A DNA stretch of 64,000 nucleotides from contig NZ_CP063373.1 of the NCBI RefSeq assembly GCF_015160855.1, positions 434,001 to 498,000 of the forward strand, read 5' to 3'. Below are positions 17,126 through 25,238 of this stretch, piece by piece. Below the pieces are notes generated by a model. The model saw only the letters and a list, made by a program, of their open reading frames with translations. It was not told the DNA's origin and did not search any database. Source of the stretch: Streptomyces ferrugineus (GTDB lineage Bacteria; Actinomycetota; Actinomycetes; Streptomycetales; Streptomycetaceae). How positions within the stretch are numbered: position 1 is the stretch's first letter; each line of letters begins with the position of its first letter. Position numbers and translations under genes: made by a program.

Positions 17126-17455
17126 ATGGCGTTGGTCCGCAAGGGATCACGACCGATCGTTGTCGACGGCACGGTCTACCGCTGGCGGCTGCGGGGCCGG
17201 CCAACGTACTTCCAGGGCTTGGCCTGGTCGCCGTGCACGTTCGCGGTCGAGTATGCGGAGACTCCGGGCATGACGCTTGTGGTCACCACCGACCAGCCGC
17301 ACCCGAGCAACTGGATCGGCCGTGAGGCTGAGCCAGTGATGCCGTCCGGTGTTGCCTCGGCTGTTCGGATTGCCCTGCGTGAGGGTTGGACTCCGACGGC
17401 TCCGGGCCCCGCATTCCACCTCGACCAGTCCGCCGGCTTCACTCCCTCGTACTGA
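17126..17455 (+). CDS. Conserved actinobacterial hypothetical protein
   Basis: A 109-aa soluble protein with a strong ribosome site (GGAGGGGGAG) before ATG 17126. It begins MALVRKGSRPIVVDGTVYRW and contains FAVEYAETPGMTLVVTTDQP and a C-terminal SAVRIALREGWTP helix. I recognise this pattern as a widespread family of small Streptomyces proteins without known function, often encoded near mobile DNA. It is the first gene inside the left end of the AICE. Confidence 0.65.
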   Translation: MALVRKGSRPIVVDGTVYRWRLRGRPTYFQGLAWSPCTFAVEYAETPGMTLVVTTDQPHPSNWIGREAEPVMPSGVASAVRIALREGWTPTAPGPAFHLDQSAGFTPSY

Positions 17456-17502
17456 GCAGAACCGGGAATCGTTGAGGGGCGAACACCAGAAATTAAGGGC
17501 GA

Positions 17503-18336
17503 ATGGAGCGACGGCTCGGCCACACTGCTCACATGCCGAGGATCCGCGAAGATGAGCAGTGGGTACGCAGGTGCCTTCAGGCTGCGCTGCCAGGCGTCGA
17601 AGTGCGTCCCCACGACGATGGCTCACAGCCGAACATGCATGACTTCGATCTCCTCCGAGATGGGCGTCGGTATGCGGCCTTGGAGGTCACGGCTGCAGCG
17701 GACCCAGAGTCAATCTCCCTCTGGAAGAGCATGACCCGTGGTGGTCGTTGGATCGAGGCAGGTCTGGCGGGCGGATGGATTGTCGAGTTGCTGCCCACAG
17801 CCCGCATGAATACAGTGCGAATCGGGCTTCCACCACTCCTTGCTCAGATGGAGCGGCTGAGCCTTCGCACTCTGCGTGATGCTCACGGGGATGCTCGAAG
17901 CCAACTCGTCAGCCAAGCGGAACGGATGAGGGTCGTCTCTGCGTTCCAATCACCCGCCACGGACTTCCCCGGCAGCATCTACTGCCTCATCAAGCAGCCA
18001 CCCGAAAAGGCAGGGGGCTGGGTGGCTCCTACGGGAGACGCATTTGCTGACTGGGTCAGCGGCTGGATAGGCGAGCCGAAGCAGGCAGACAACCTTGCAA
18101 AGCTCCAGCGGTCAGGAGCAGACGAGCGGCACCTGTTCGTGATCCTTCCTGGGCACACCGTTGCCCCATTCGCAGCGTTTGACTTGCTGATGAGGCCCGC
18201 GGCCCCCCTTCCCGTGGGGGACCCGACTCTGCCTCGTGAGGTGACTCACCTTTGGGCAATGAGCACTTGGGACTCGGGAGATGGCTTCGCCTGGTCGCCA
18301 GGGGCTGGCTGGAGCCGATTCCAGAAGATGCCCTGA
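17503..18336 (+). CDS. Hypothetical AICE cargo protein
   Basis: A 277-aa soluble protein of unknown function. ATG 17503 has a weak, close ribosome site (AAGGG); an in-frame ATG at 17533 would begin MPRIREDEQWV. Near residues 45-65 it reads MHDFDLLRDGRRYAALEVTA. This resembles the D...E-V start of PD-(D/E)xK-like sheets, but the lysine is absent (EVT), so no nuclease claim is made. The C-terminal half has HLFVILPGHTVAPFAAFDLL and several Trp residues. It stands between two other unknowns in the cargo block. Confidence 0.6.
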   Translation: MERRLGHTAHMPRIREDEQWVRRCLQAALPGVEVRPHDDGSQPNMHDFDLLRDGRRYAALEVTAAADPESISLWKSMTRGGRWIEAGLAGGWIVELLPTARMNTVRIGLPPLLAQMERLSLRTLRDAHGDARSQLVSQAERMRVVSAFQSPATDFPGSIYCLIKQPPEKAGGWVAPTGDAFADWVSGWIGEPKQADNLAKLQRSGADERHLFVILPGHTVAPFAAFDLLMRPAAPLPVGDPTLPREVTHLWAMSTWDSGDGFAWSPGAGWSRFQKMP

Positions 18337-18492
18337 TAAGACTGCTCTCTGGTCTGGTTGGCTCAGCGCGCTGACCGACCTCCTCGTCCAGAAGTCTCGG
18401 CCGGGGGCTCATGAGATCTGGGCGCTGGCCAGTCAGCCGTTGAGGGCTGTTGACAGTCGGCTGCGGTCGCCGTGGTTGCTGTACTGAAGCAC

Positions 18493-18885
18493 TCAGTACA
18501 GCCGCTCCGCCTGGTCGTACTCGGCTGCCCTGAAGGTGGGCCAGTAGGTGATCTGGGGCTGGGATCGCTCGATCATCGCCCGTAGCACCTCTCCATACAG
18601 GATGCGCACGCCGACTGCTGCGCCGTCGATGCTCGCAAGGTTGTCGACCACGTAGAGGTAGAAGCGCTCCGGGTTTGCCTTTGCGGCCTCCACTTGCCGA
18701 TGTTCCAACGGGAGCACTTCGCTGCGCGCACAACGACTGAAGGCCTTCACCTCGATCATGCGAGGCGAGCTCTCGACGTCGTACGGGAGGCCCGAGGTGC
18801 GGACGTCCTTGGGATCGCGGCCGGCGGCCCGCTCCAAGGCCATCACGTGTGTGATCCCAGCCTGTTCCGTCTCTTTGTTCCCCAT
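18493..18885 (-). CDS. Stand-alone DUF3883-like protein (NO VEIN C-terminal domain)
   Basis: A 130-aa protein. ITHVMALERAAGRDPKDVRT, SGLPYDVESS, MIEVKAFSRC and FYLYVVDNL match the DUF3883 pattern (E..A...GYD(I/V)xS......(I/V)EVK......YxLYVV). DUF3883 is a PD-(D/E)xK-fold domain usually fused to helicases or restriction-type proteins; here it is alone. The putative catalytic EVK is intact. ATG 18885 follows a GGGGG ribosome site. It may cut or bind DNA as part of the defence-like cargo, which is an inference. Confidence 0.65.
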   Translation of the reverse strand: MGNKETEQAGITHVMALERAAGRDPKDVRTSGLPYDVESSPRMIEVKAFSRCARSEVLPLEHRQVEAAKANPERFYLYVVDNLASIDGAAVGVRILYGEVLRAMIERSQPQITYWPTFRAAEYDQAERLY

Positions 18886-19082
18886 GCCACCCCCAGTCCT
18901 GCGACCTCATGATGCCGTGGGCACCATCAGCTTGGGAAGCTGCGATCATTGTCGACGGATTCGGGCGCTGACCTCGGCGAACGGCCTGGGCGCTGCCCCG
19001 TCGGGCTCGGTGGCTTTCCCCGTGGTTCCCCGCTGTTCCCCGCTCGATCTGGTGCGCTTGCGGTGCGGCCGGGAACACGAGG

Positions 19083-19517
19083 TCACCCGAACACACAGAC
19101 GATGCGCCCGTAATCTTTAATCTGCTGCTGTTGTTCCTCGGGGCGAGGCGCGTGCTCGGCCTCTCCGCACCTGAGCACCGTTCCTTCGTCTCCTTCAAAC
19201 ACGGAGACGACGCCTCCGTGATGGCTACAAGTTCCTTGGCGGCCGATGGAGTCTGAGGGCCACCCGTCTGCACACTCGTAACCCTGATGCGTCCAGTGAA
19301 CTGGCGTGTACGTAGTCGACGGAGCTCCAGAGCTGACGGGCGGATCTTCGACATCGTCGTTCCATCCGCTGAGTTGAGCTGTGACCGGGAGGACGACGAA
19401 GATCCCCACCCCGATGAGGCCTGCCACGGAGTAGCACACGACCCTAGCGACCCGCCACGCGCGGCTATCGACGAGCCCTCGCAGGAGACTACGCACAGAA
19501 GACTTGTAGCGCAGCAA
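19083..19517 (-). CDS. Small single-pass membrane protein with DUF3761-like cysteine motif
   Basis: A 144-aa protein with one membrane segment (VCYSVAGLIGVGIFVVLPV, about residues 27-45) and an outer domain with ECADGWPSDSIGRQGTCSHH followed by GG. The C-DG...RxGTCSxHGG pattern is that of DUF3761, found in small secreted proteins. Two further cysteines lie at VLRCGE and IVCVFG. The TTG start at 19517 has no ribosome site; GTG 19496 is a better-placed alternative. Function unknown. Confidence 0.55.
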   Translation of the reverse strand: MLRYKSSVRSLLRGLVDSRAWRVARVVCYSVAGLIGVGIFVVLPVTAQLSGWNDDVEDPPVSSGAPSTTYTPVHWTHQGYECADGWPSDSIGRQGTCSHHGGVVSVFEGDEGTVLRCGEAEHAPRPEEQQQQIKDYGRIVCVFG

Positions 19518-19684
19518 GGGGCCGGAGCGCGCGTCTACGTCGAGATTGGTGGCAGCTGCTCATCCGCCTGCAGGTGTGCGAGCCCGACCAAACTGTCGGA
19601 GGATGCCCGTCGTAGGCGCCCTAGCGCTGTGTCCATATGGCATCTACAGTCAGTCATCCGTGACCGCGCTTTGCTGGGGGGACC

Positions 19685-21139
19685 ATGCGAGTGTCGGAAG
19701 AGTTTCACCTCGGGCGGACGCAGCCGTCGCTTGACTTTGTAGATGTCGACACGACAAAGGACGTGCCGGTCTTCATCGACCCGCGCGCGATTCGCATTCA
19801 AGACAGTTCTTGGGCGGCCGATTGCGAAGCACTGCTTCAGTCCTTCTTTACCGAAGTACTGGAAGCGGTACGTGTGCAAAATAAGGGACGCTTGTCGGAG
19901 CTCCTGGGTCGCCTTGGTGAGCCTAACGAGACACATCTCGGTTTTTCCATCGGCCGCTCCCGCGGGCGCGGCCTAGGTGGCGTTGGTGCTGAGAAGGTAG
20001 TCGATACTCTCACGCACAGCAAAGCGGCTAGGACGGGGCTCCTGAGTGACCTGGAAGACACATCGCTACTGATACCTGGAATTGGCCGTGACATCGTTTC
20101 AGATATTACGACGCATGTCATCCGGGGCGCTCTTATCGGATACACTCAAGCAGCGTGCGATTTCTATGGGATGGCAACGGTCTCGCAGCATTCCGGGCCA
20201 GTTTGGAACCCTAACTCACTTGAGTGGCAGGAAGGCTATGTTGATCTTCCGCGGGCTGGTGGAGAAGAGGAGGATAAACTTCTGCTCGTCCCAAAATCAA
20301 TTGTGCGACATGATCTCATTTTCAATAAGGACAAGTACTACAACGGGTACCTAGCCCCGCTCCTGGAGCAGGAAGAGATCCAATCGAAGACGGAGCTAGT
20401 GAGAATACTCAAGAATGGCAGTCCGCGTGTTTCCAGGATAGAGCTAAAGGCCAAATACGGTGCTGATAAGCTTGCCATAATTGAGCACACAGCAAAGTTC
20501 CCACATGCTCTGCCGAGTTACAGGAAGTCAACTTCAAAACTAGCTTGCCCTCCCCTTACACATCTTGAAGTCTCGCACCTGACGCAGACGCCAGAAGTCG
20601 ACTACCTGGCATTGATGGATCAGGTAGAAGCCATCAGTCCTGGAAATGCTGGCGCCTCAATGTATCACCGTGCTGTCGAGAGTCTTCTTACGGCCTTGCT
20701 CTACCCGTTCTGCTCCAACATGAAAATTGAAGCGGAAATTCACGAAGGGCGAAAGCGGATAGACATTCTGTATGACAACGTGGCTGGCGTCGGATTCTTC
20801 GACTGGGTTGCCCGCCGGCATGGATCTACTGTCTTGCCTGTCGAGTGCAAGAACTACTCTCGTGAGCCAGGGAACGAAGAACTTGATCAAATATCTGGCC
20901 GGTTTAGTCGTGAGCGGGGCTGGGTTGGCATCATGACTTGCAGAAACTTCCAGGATAAGGGTGTCTTCTTGAAGCGGTGTCGTGACACAGCCAAAGACGG
21001 CCGCGGGTTCGTCATCGCTCTCGATGATGCCGATCTGCGCGAGCTTGCTGAAGAGGCGCAGGAGCGTCGCAACTCAGGCCTCAGTCATCAGGGAGAATTT
21101 CCACTGCTGCGCCAACGGTTCGGGCACCTCATCAACTAG
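19685..21139 (+). CDS. PD-(D/E)xK nuclease-like protein A of a convergent homologous pair
   Basis: A 484-aa protein, ATG 19685 after CTGGGGGGA. An N-terminal domain (about residues 1-250) contains FVDVDTTKDVPVFIDPRAIR, LIPGIGRDIVSDITTHVIRG and GYVDLPRAG. The C-terminal domain has the nuclease signature RKRIDILYDN (D360) and LPVECKNYS (E387-C-K389), then GIMTCRNFQDKG and VIALDDADL. Both domains recur in the convergent neighbour ending 58 bp away. Codons rare in Streptomyces occur together (AGA, ATA, AGG, CTA around 20400-20450), showing recent acquisition. I do not know a named family. A DNA-cleaving defence role is likely but unproven. Confidence 0.7.
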   Translation: MRVSEEFHLGRTQPSLDFVDVDTTKDVPVFIDPRAIRIQDSSWAADCEALLQSFFTEVLEAVRVQNKGRLSELLGRLGEPNETHLGFSIGRSRGRGLGGVGAEKVVDTLTHSKAARTGLLSDLEDTSLLIPGIGRDIVSDITTHVIRGALIGYTQAACDFYGMATVSQHSGPVWNPNSLEWQEGYVDLPRAGGEEEDKLLLVPKSIVRHDLIFNKDKYYNGYLAPLLEQEEIQSKTELVRILKNGSPRVSRIELKAKYGADKLAIIEHTAKFPHALPSYRKSTSKLACPPLTHLEVSHLTQTPEVDYLALMDQVEAISPGNAGASMYHRAVESLLTALLYPFCSNMKIEAEIHEGRKRIDILYDNVAGVGFFDWVARRHGSTVLPVECKNYSREPGNEELDQISGRFSRERGWVGIMTCRNFQDKGVFLKRCRDTAKDGRGFVIALDDADLRELAEEAQERRNSGLSHQGEFPLLRQRFGHLIN

Positions 21140-21197
21140 GAATAGTTCACGGGCGCCAGCAAAGGGCCAATCTGGGGCCCCTCCGGCCCCTGCATAA

Positions 21198-22787
21198 TCA
21201 GATTCCGAGTCGAAAATCCTCGATCTTCTGGCGAATGAGTTCCACCGGATCATTGCCGAAAGACTTGTCGGTTAGCATTTGCAGCAGATCGGCATCCTGC
21301 AAGACAATGATCATCTTGTCGTGCAGGATCCACTGTTCCCGAATGGTCAGCTGAGCCGCTCGGTCTGCTCCATTACGGCAGACTATTATGCCAAAAAGGC
21401 CGGTTCCGTGTCGCTGTAGATAATTTGCAACCTGGAGTACTCGTTCCTTGCCCACTTTTCCGGCATAGTTCTTGGGGTCTACGACGATATAGTCGGCTCG
21501 GTATTCCTTTCTGAGGAATTCCCAGTAGCCGGTTGGTGCGTAGTTAGGCAGAATGAAGTCCCGCCTGTTGACGCCGTTCTCGTTTCGGCTCTCCGTAATC
21601 GGGGTGCGAAGTGGCGGACTGAAGAGATATTCAAATATCTCCTGGCAAAGGCGTTGGTAGAGCGCCCAACTCTCCCTGCCCGGGGATAGTTTAGAAAGAC
21701 GATTTCCGAAGGTTACGGCCTCTGCATTGTCGCTCACGTCGACATCGCCGACGTACCTCCTCGCTTCTTCCTCCAGGCCCATCGAAGATGCCTGTTGGTA
21801 GATCCAAGGGCCATCCCATACCGAGATGTCGTGCGAGGCTAGATAGTGACGGTGTGTTGCTGCCAACTTTCCAGGGGTGGCTAGTGTAAGTCTCTGGTCC
21901 AGCCCCGCATATTGGTTTCTGGCGAGAGCTCCGTACCGCTTTATCTGTCCGACAAATTCTTCGAGGCGAGAAGAAGTTTGGGGCAATTTCTTCTTGCACT
22001 CCACGATGTGGAGAGTCGTACTGGTAGTCACCGTGATGTCGATTACCGCATCATGGAATAGTCGAACTTCCTGTGCAACTTGACCGACTCCTGACCTTTC
22101 GAGAAGGCTGGTCAAAAATTCGACGAATTCTGACTCCCTGAAGTCACTCCCAGGTAGAGATGACTTACCCGAAATGAAATTCTCTGGAATAAGAATGACA
22201 GGTTGACCAAAGCGGTCGATTGGGAGTTCGTGGAACTCCGTGCGCCATTCGTCACTGATGGAGTCCCAAGCAGCGTCGAGGACGGCAACCTGACAGATGG
22301 GAATTGAGTGTCGGCTGGCTACATCCTGCGTATACCGTATCAATAGACCCTTAAGGGCGACGCAGGTCATGTCGCTGATGCGGTCAAACGAGCCGAGTCG
22401 GCGTAGAAAATCTTGAGTTACTCCTGCTTCCCACGGTCCTTTAATGTCCGGAACCGGGAGTTTTATGCCGCCAAGAGGGTTGCGAAGTGTGCGTCCGGAA
22501 TTGAGGCGTGAGTACTTCCCCAGCCCTAAACGGAACTCTCGTGGTTCCGACATCCTCACGATGCGTGGCGCTTCGGGGTTGCCGTGTCCCCAGTCGAGCG
22601 GACTGAGTGCTGCGTGAACTCTCTCGTAGAACCTGTTCAAGCGGGCTCTGGCCTCTGCCCACGCAGGAGATGAGTCCTGCAACACCAAATAGGGGTCCAG
22701 AAAGTATGGAAGATCGACGTCCAGATCTACATCAAACCAGTCGTCATCATCAGTTCGGTTGATCTTGAAGTACTCGCTGAACCGCAT
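21198..22787 (-). CDS. Double nuclease-like protein B of a convergent homologous pair
   Basis: A 529-aa protein; ATG 22787 follows GAAGGGG, so the longer upstream frame is rejected. The N-terminal domain (WFDVDLDVDLPYFLDPYLVL, SDMTCVALKGLLIRYTQD, FHELPIDRFG) is homologous to that of the convergent gene. Two nuclease-like modules follow: one at D250 (AVIDITV) with E263-C-K265 (HIVECKKK), and a second at D410 (NRRDFIL) with D437-P-K439 (YIVVDPKNY). The second, with Asp replacing Glu, ends in GIIVCRNG and VLQDADLLQML, like protein A. Two modules plus a shared domain suggest the proteins act together. Confidence 0.7.
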   Translation of the reverse strand: MRFSEYFKINRTDDDDWFDVDLDVDLPYFLDPYLVLQDSSPAWAEARARLNRFYERVHAALSPLDWGHGNPEAPRIVRMSEPREFRLGLGKYSRLNSGRTLRNPLGGIKLPVPDIKGPWEAGVTQDFLRRLGSFDRISDMTCVALKGLLIRYTQDVASRHSIPICQVAVLDAAWDSISDEWRTEFHELPIDRFGQPVILIPENFISGKSSLPGSDFRESEFVEFLTSLLERSGVGQVAQEVRLFHDAVIDITVTTSTTLHIVECKKKLPQTSSRLEEFVGQIKRYGALARNQYAGLDQRLTLATPGKLAATHRHYLASHDISVWDGPWIYQQASSMGLEEEARRYVGDVDVSDNAEAVTFGNRLSKLSPGRESWALYQRLCQEIFEYLFSPPLRTPITESRNENGVNRRDFILPNYAPTGYWEFLRKEYRADYIVVDPKNYAGKVGKERVLQVANYLQRHGTGLFGIIVCRNGADRAAQLTIREQWILHDKMIIVLQDADLLQMLTDKSFGNDPVELIRQKIEDFRLGI

Positions 22788-22916
22788 AGCCACCCCTTCA
22801 TGAACTCTTAAGATCATCTCACTCATGGGCGTGGTGTGACAGGTCGTGTTGAGTTCAGTGGTGACAGACGCGCGCTTGACCTCTAGGTCGGCGGAGCGGC
22901 TTTGGGGTGGCGCTGC

Positions 22917-23025
22917 TTTGGCGCGAGTGATCATGGCCCCGTAAGCTTGCGGCGCGTCGGGCAGTCTGTGGACCTGCCCGGTAAAGCACGACGTTGGGGC
23001 CATGATCTGCGAGGCTCGCGCCAAA
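22917..23025. repeat. Long nested inverted repeat in a gene-free region
   Basis: Outer arms TTTGGCGCGAG (22917-22927) and CTCGCGCCAAA (23015-23025), next arms ATCATGGCCCC (22930-22940) and GGGGCCATGAT (22996-23006), and inner arms GGGCAG (22959-22964) and CTGCCC (22974-22979) are all perfect. Three CGTAA/GTAAAGC-like motifs lie in the loops. No ORF with support overlaps it. It could be a single-strand replication origin of the AICE or a structured RNA. Confidence 0.6.
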
Positions 23026-23104
23026 GTGGCTCCGTAAAGCCGTGGAGCCGACCACCCCAGCCACGACGTCCCCTTCTCTGACATCAGGCGACTGATTGCC
23101 ACGA

Positions 23105-23179
23105 GCGCGGCACGGGCGCCGGCCGGGCTGGAGCGGGGCGGAGACAGGAGCGCAGGCCCGGCCGGCGCCCGTGCCGCGC
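23105..23179. repeat. Perfect 24-bp inverted repeat
   Basis: Arms 23105-23128 and 23156-23179 are exact reverse complements (GCGCGGCACGGGCGCC... and its partner), separated by a purine-rich 27-nt loop. It lies 44 bp beyond the stop of the minus-strand DUF1152 gene. A terminator is the simplest role, but the stem is far longer than usual and a replication-origin role is possible. Confidence 0.65.
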
Positions 23180-23222
23180 GCGGGGAGCGGAGCGAGCCGC
23201 CTTGAACCCGTGAAGAAGGTTG

Positions 23223-24320
23223 TTACTCAGGTTGAATCGTGATGCGCCACAGGGGCGCGTCGTACTGCTCCGGTCGGCTGTGGATGAGCAGCTCGCGTAG
23301 GTCCTGGCGCTGTTTGCCGTTGAGGTTCAGGGCCTCGGTGATGTGGCGGAACGTGGTGTGGGTGACTCCGCGGTTTCGAGCTTCGGCCTCGAAGTGGCCC
23401 AGCTGCACCAGGACCGCATCAGGGTCCAGCTTGAGCGGTGGCCGCTCGTTGAGCCATGCGGCCTTGTTGCGTTCGTAGTCGATCTCCGAGTAGCCGCAGA
23501 TTTCACGGCTGTGCGTCTCTACCTCGTCGAGGTTCTGCGTCGCTATGACGGCTCGGGCCAGCCGGTTACGGCTCAATGCCTCGTCCATGTCGGCCTCGTG
23601 GACTGCCGGGCCTTCGTCTGTGAGCGGTACGGGGAGCCCCGCGTCCCGTACTTCACATGTGCCTCGCGCTCCTCGTGCCGTCGCCGCGAGCATCCCGGTT
23701 GCCTCCGACGGATGCCACTCCAGAACCGAGCTGATCGACTCCGTGTCCTTTGCCGTGAAGGTGTGGACGAGGGGGCCGAGCATGCCGCGCAGGTCTTCGT
23801 GCGGGAGTTCGCCGTCCAGGCCGGGCCCGGCGACTAGGAGACGGATCGGTGCGTTCACCTGGCAGCACGCGGCCAGGGTGAGGGCGTCGGCGAGTGGGCT
23901 CTTGAGGGTCGGTTCGTCGCCTCGAGCCAGGATGTCGCCGCCGACGTCCACGAGGTCGATCGACGTGGGTTCCAAGTGCCCCACAAGCTCGTTGAGTTGC
24001 CTCGCGACGCCTTCGGCGCCTTGATGAGGGTCGATTAGGGCGAAGGTGTGCGGGAGCTCTGCCGCGAGTTGCGGGAGTGTGGATCCCGCCGGAGCGATGG
24101 GGCGGGCTTCAGCCGGCACTGCATAGACGGACGGCGTGAGCTGTTCGAGGCCGGTGAAGTCGTGGACGCCTCGGGGGCCCGGGACCGGGTCGACGAGCAA
24201 GCGGTCCCACGCGTACGTGAGGATCACCGCCTGGTCATCGTCGCCGTAGAGGGCGGCGTCAAGCATTGCGGCGGCGACTGCGTCGCCCCCTCCTCCTGCT
24301 GCGACGATCAACCGCGTCAT
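23223..24320 (-). CDS. DUF1152-domain protein
   Basis: A 365-aa soluble protein of the DUF1152 family, start ATG 24320 (MTRLIVAAGGGGDAVAAAML). The glycine-rich opening looks like a nucleotide- or cofactor-binding loop. Further conserved-looking blocks are SIDLVDVGGDILARGDEPTL, RLLVAGPGLDGELPHEDL and GMLAATARGARGTCEVRD. The C-terminal part contains THTTFRHITEALNLNGKQRQ. No biochemical role is known for this family; a link to nucleotide or hydrolase chemistry is a guess. The gene is divergent from a GntR regulator and shares an operator-bearing 80-bp promoter region with it. Confidence 0.7.
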   Translation of the reverse strand: MTRLIVAAGGGGDAVAAAMLDAALYGDDDQAVILTYAWDRLLVDPVPGPRGVHDFTGLEQLTPSVYAVPAEARPIAPAGSTLPQLAAELPHTFALIDPHQGAEGVARQLNELVGHLEPTSIDLVDVGGDILARGDEPTLKSPLADALTLAACCQVNAPIRLLVAGPGLDGELPHEDLRGMLGPLVHTFTAKDTESISSVLEWHPSEATGMLAATARGARGTCEVRDAGLPVPLTDEGPAVHEADMDEALSRNRLARAVIATQNLDEVETHSREICGYSEIDYERNKAAWLNERPPLKLDPDAVLVQLGHFEAEARNRGVTHTTFRHITEALNLNGKQRQDLRELLIHSRPEQYDAPLWRITIQPE

Positions 24321-24358
24321 GCGGACAGCGTACGGGGTCGAACATTTGCCACCCACCC

Positions 24359-24385
24359 TATAGTGGCTAGAGGCCATAGCCACTT
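24359..24385. promoter_or_regulatory. Operator/promoter between DUF1152 and GntR regulator 1
   Basis: TATAGT (24359-24364) looks like a -10 element and overlaps an inverted repeat AGTGGCTA (24362-24369) and TAGCCACT (24377-24384). The same half-site AGTGGC/GCCACT recurs twice at 25179-25219. It is the likely binding site of the GntR protein encoded at 24401. Confidence 0.6.
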
Positions 24386-24400
24386 GGACAAGGAGGGGGC

Positions 24401-25141
24401 ATGCCTCAGATTGAGGAGGCTCAGCCGAAGTATCTCCAGATCGCGCACTTCATCCGTGACCAGATCCTGCGGGGGGATCTGCGGCCGGGGGACGAGGTTC
24501 CTTCGGAACGGCAACTCGCTGCGGACTGGAAGGTGTCGAGGCCTACTGCGGCCCGTTCGCTGGAGGCGCTGAGCCATCAGGGCCTGGTTGAGAAGCGGCA
24601 GGGGTCGGGCACGTACGTGCGGAGCCTCGAAGTCAACCGGCGCGCGCGGGAGTTGTATGGGCGGGCCCGGCAAACGGGGAAGATCTACACCTCAGGCGAG
24701 TACGCGGTTATTACCTCTGCGGGCTGGCTGGAGGCGCCGGACCACGTCGCCGAGGCGTTGGGCCTGGTCAAGGATCGGCGGGCCGTGCACCGCCGCCGTA
24801 TCACCAACAACCAGGACGGGCCCATCACGCTGTCCACCTCGTGGTTCGCCCCGGACGTAGGCCAGAAGGCGCCCAAGCTCTTGGATCCTGAACGGATCCA
24901 GGAAGGCACCCTGATGTACGTCGAGAACATGACGGGACGCCAGGGAAGCTACGCGGAAGACCGTATGTGTGCTCGCGCGGCGACGGACGAGGAGTCGGCG
25001 GACCTGCAACTGGACTGTGGGTCAGCTGTATTGATCGTCCACCACGTCGTCTTCGACCTCCAGGACCGGCCGTTGGAGTTCGCCGAAGCCACATACCCGC
25101 CGCACCGCTGGGCGTTCGAGCAGGGCTACCCGCTCGCCTGA
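24401..25141 (+). CDS. GntR/HutC-family regulator 1
   Basis: A 246-aa repressor-type protein with an N-terminal winged helix (PKYLQIAHFIRDQILRGDLR, PGDEVPSERQLAADWKVSRP, then TAARSLEALSHQGLVEKRQGSGTYV in pieces) and a C-terminal UTRA ligand domain (VLIVHHVVFDLQDRPLEFAE near the end). ATG 24401 follows AAGGAGGGGG. Palindromic AGTGGC-N4-GCCACT sites flank the gene, so it likely controls the divergent DUF1152 gene, itself and the next small genes. The ligand is unknown. It is distinct from the second GntR gene at 25941. Confidence 0.85.
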   Translation: MPQIEEAQPKYLQIAHFIRDQILRGDLRPGDEVPSERQLAADWKVSRPTAARSLEALSHQGLVEKRQGSGTYVRSLEVNRRARELYGRARQTGKIYTSGEYAVITSAGWLEAPDHVAEALGLVKDRRAVHRRRITNNQDGPITLSTSWFAPDVGQKAPKLLDPERIQEGTLMYVENMTGRQGSYAEDRMCARAATDEESADLQLDCGSAVLIVHHVVFDLQDRPLEFAEATYPPHRWAFEQGYPLA

Positions 25142-25178
25142 CGGTTCGCGAGTTCCGTCGAACCGCTTGCACGCCGCG

Positions 25179-25219
25179 AGTGGCTAATGCCACTATCCAG
25201 TAAGTGGCTAAGGCCACTT
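25179..25219. promoter_or_regulatory. Tandem operators of GntR regulator 1
   Basis: Two perfect dyads, AGTGGC-TAAT-GCCACT (25179-25194) and AAGTGGC-TAAG-GCCACTT (25202-25219 region, ending 25219), centred about 24 bp apart. They lie directly upstream of the zinc-ribbon gene at 25239 and match the site before GntR regulator 1. Confidence 0.65.
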
Positions 25220-25238
25220 GATCGGAAGGGGGCACGGC

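Noticed and set aside
22787..23102. Extended N-terminus for nuclease-like protein B
   Set aside because: The extra 105 codons cover the inverted-repeat region, and a good ribosome site precedes ATG 22787.
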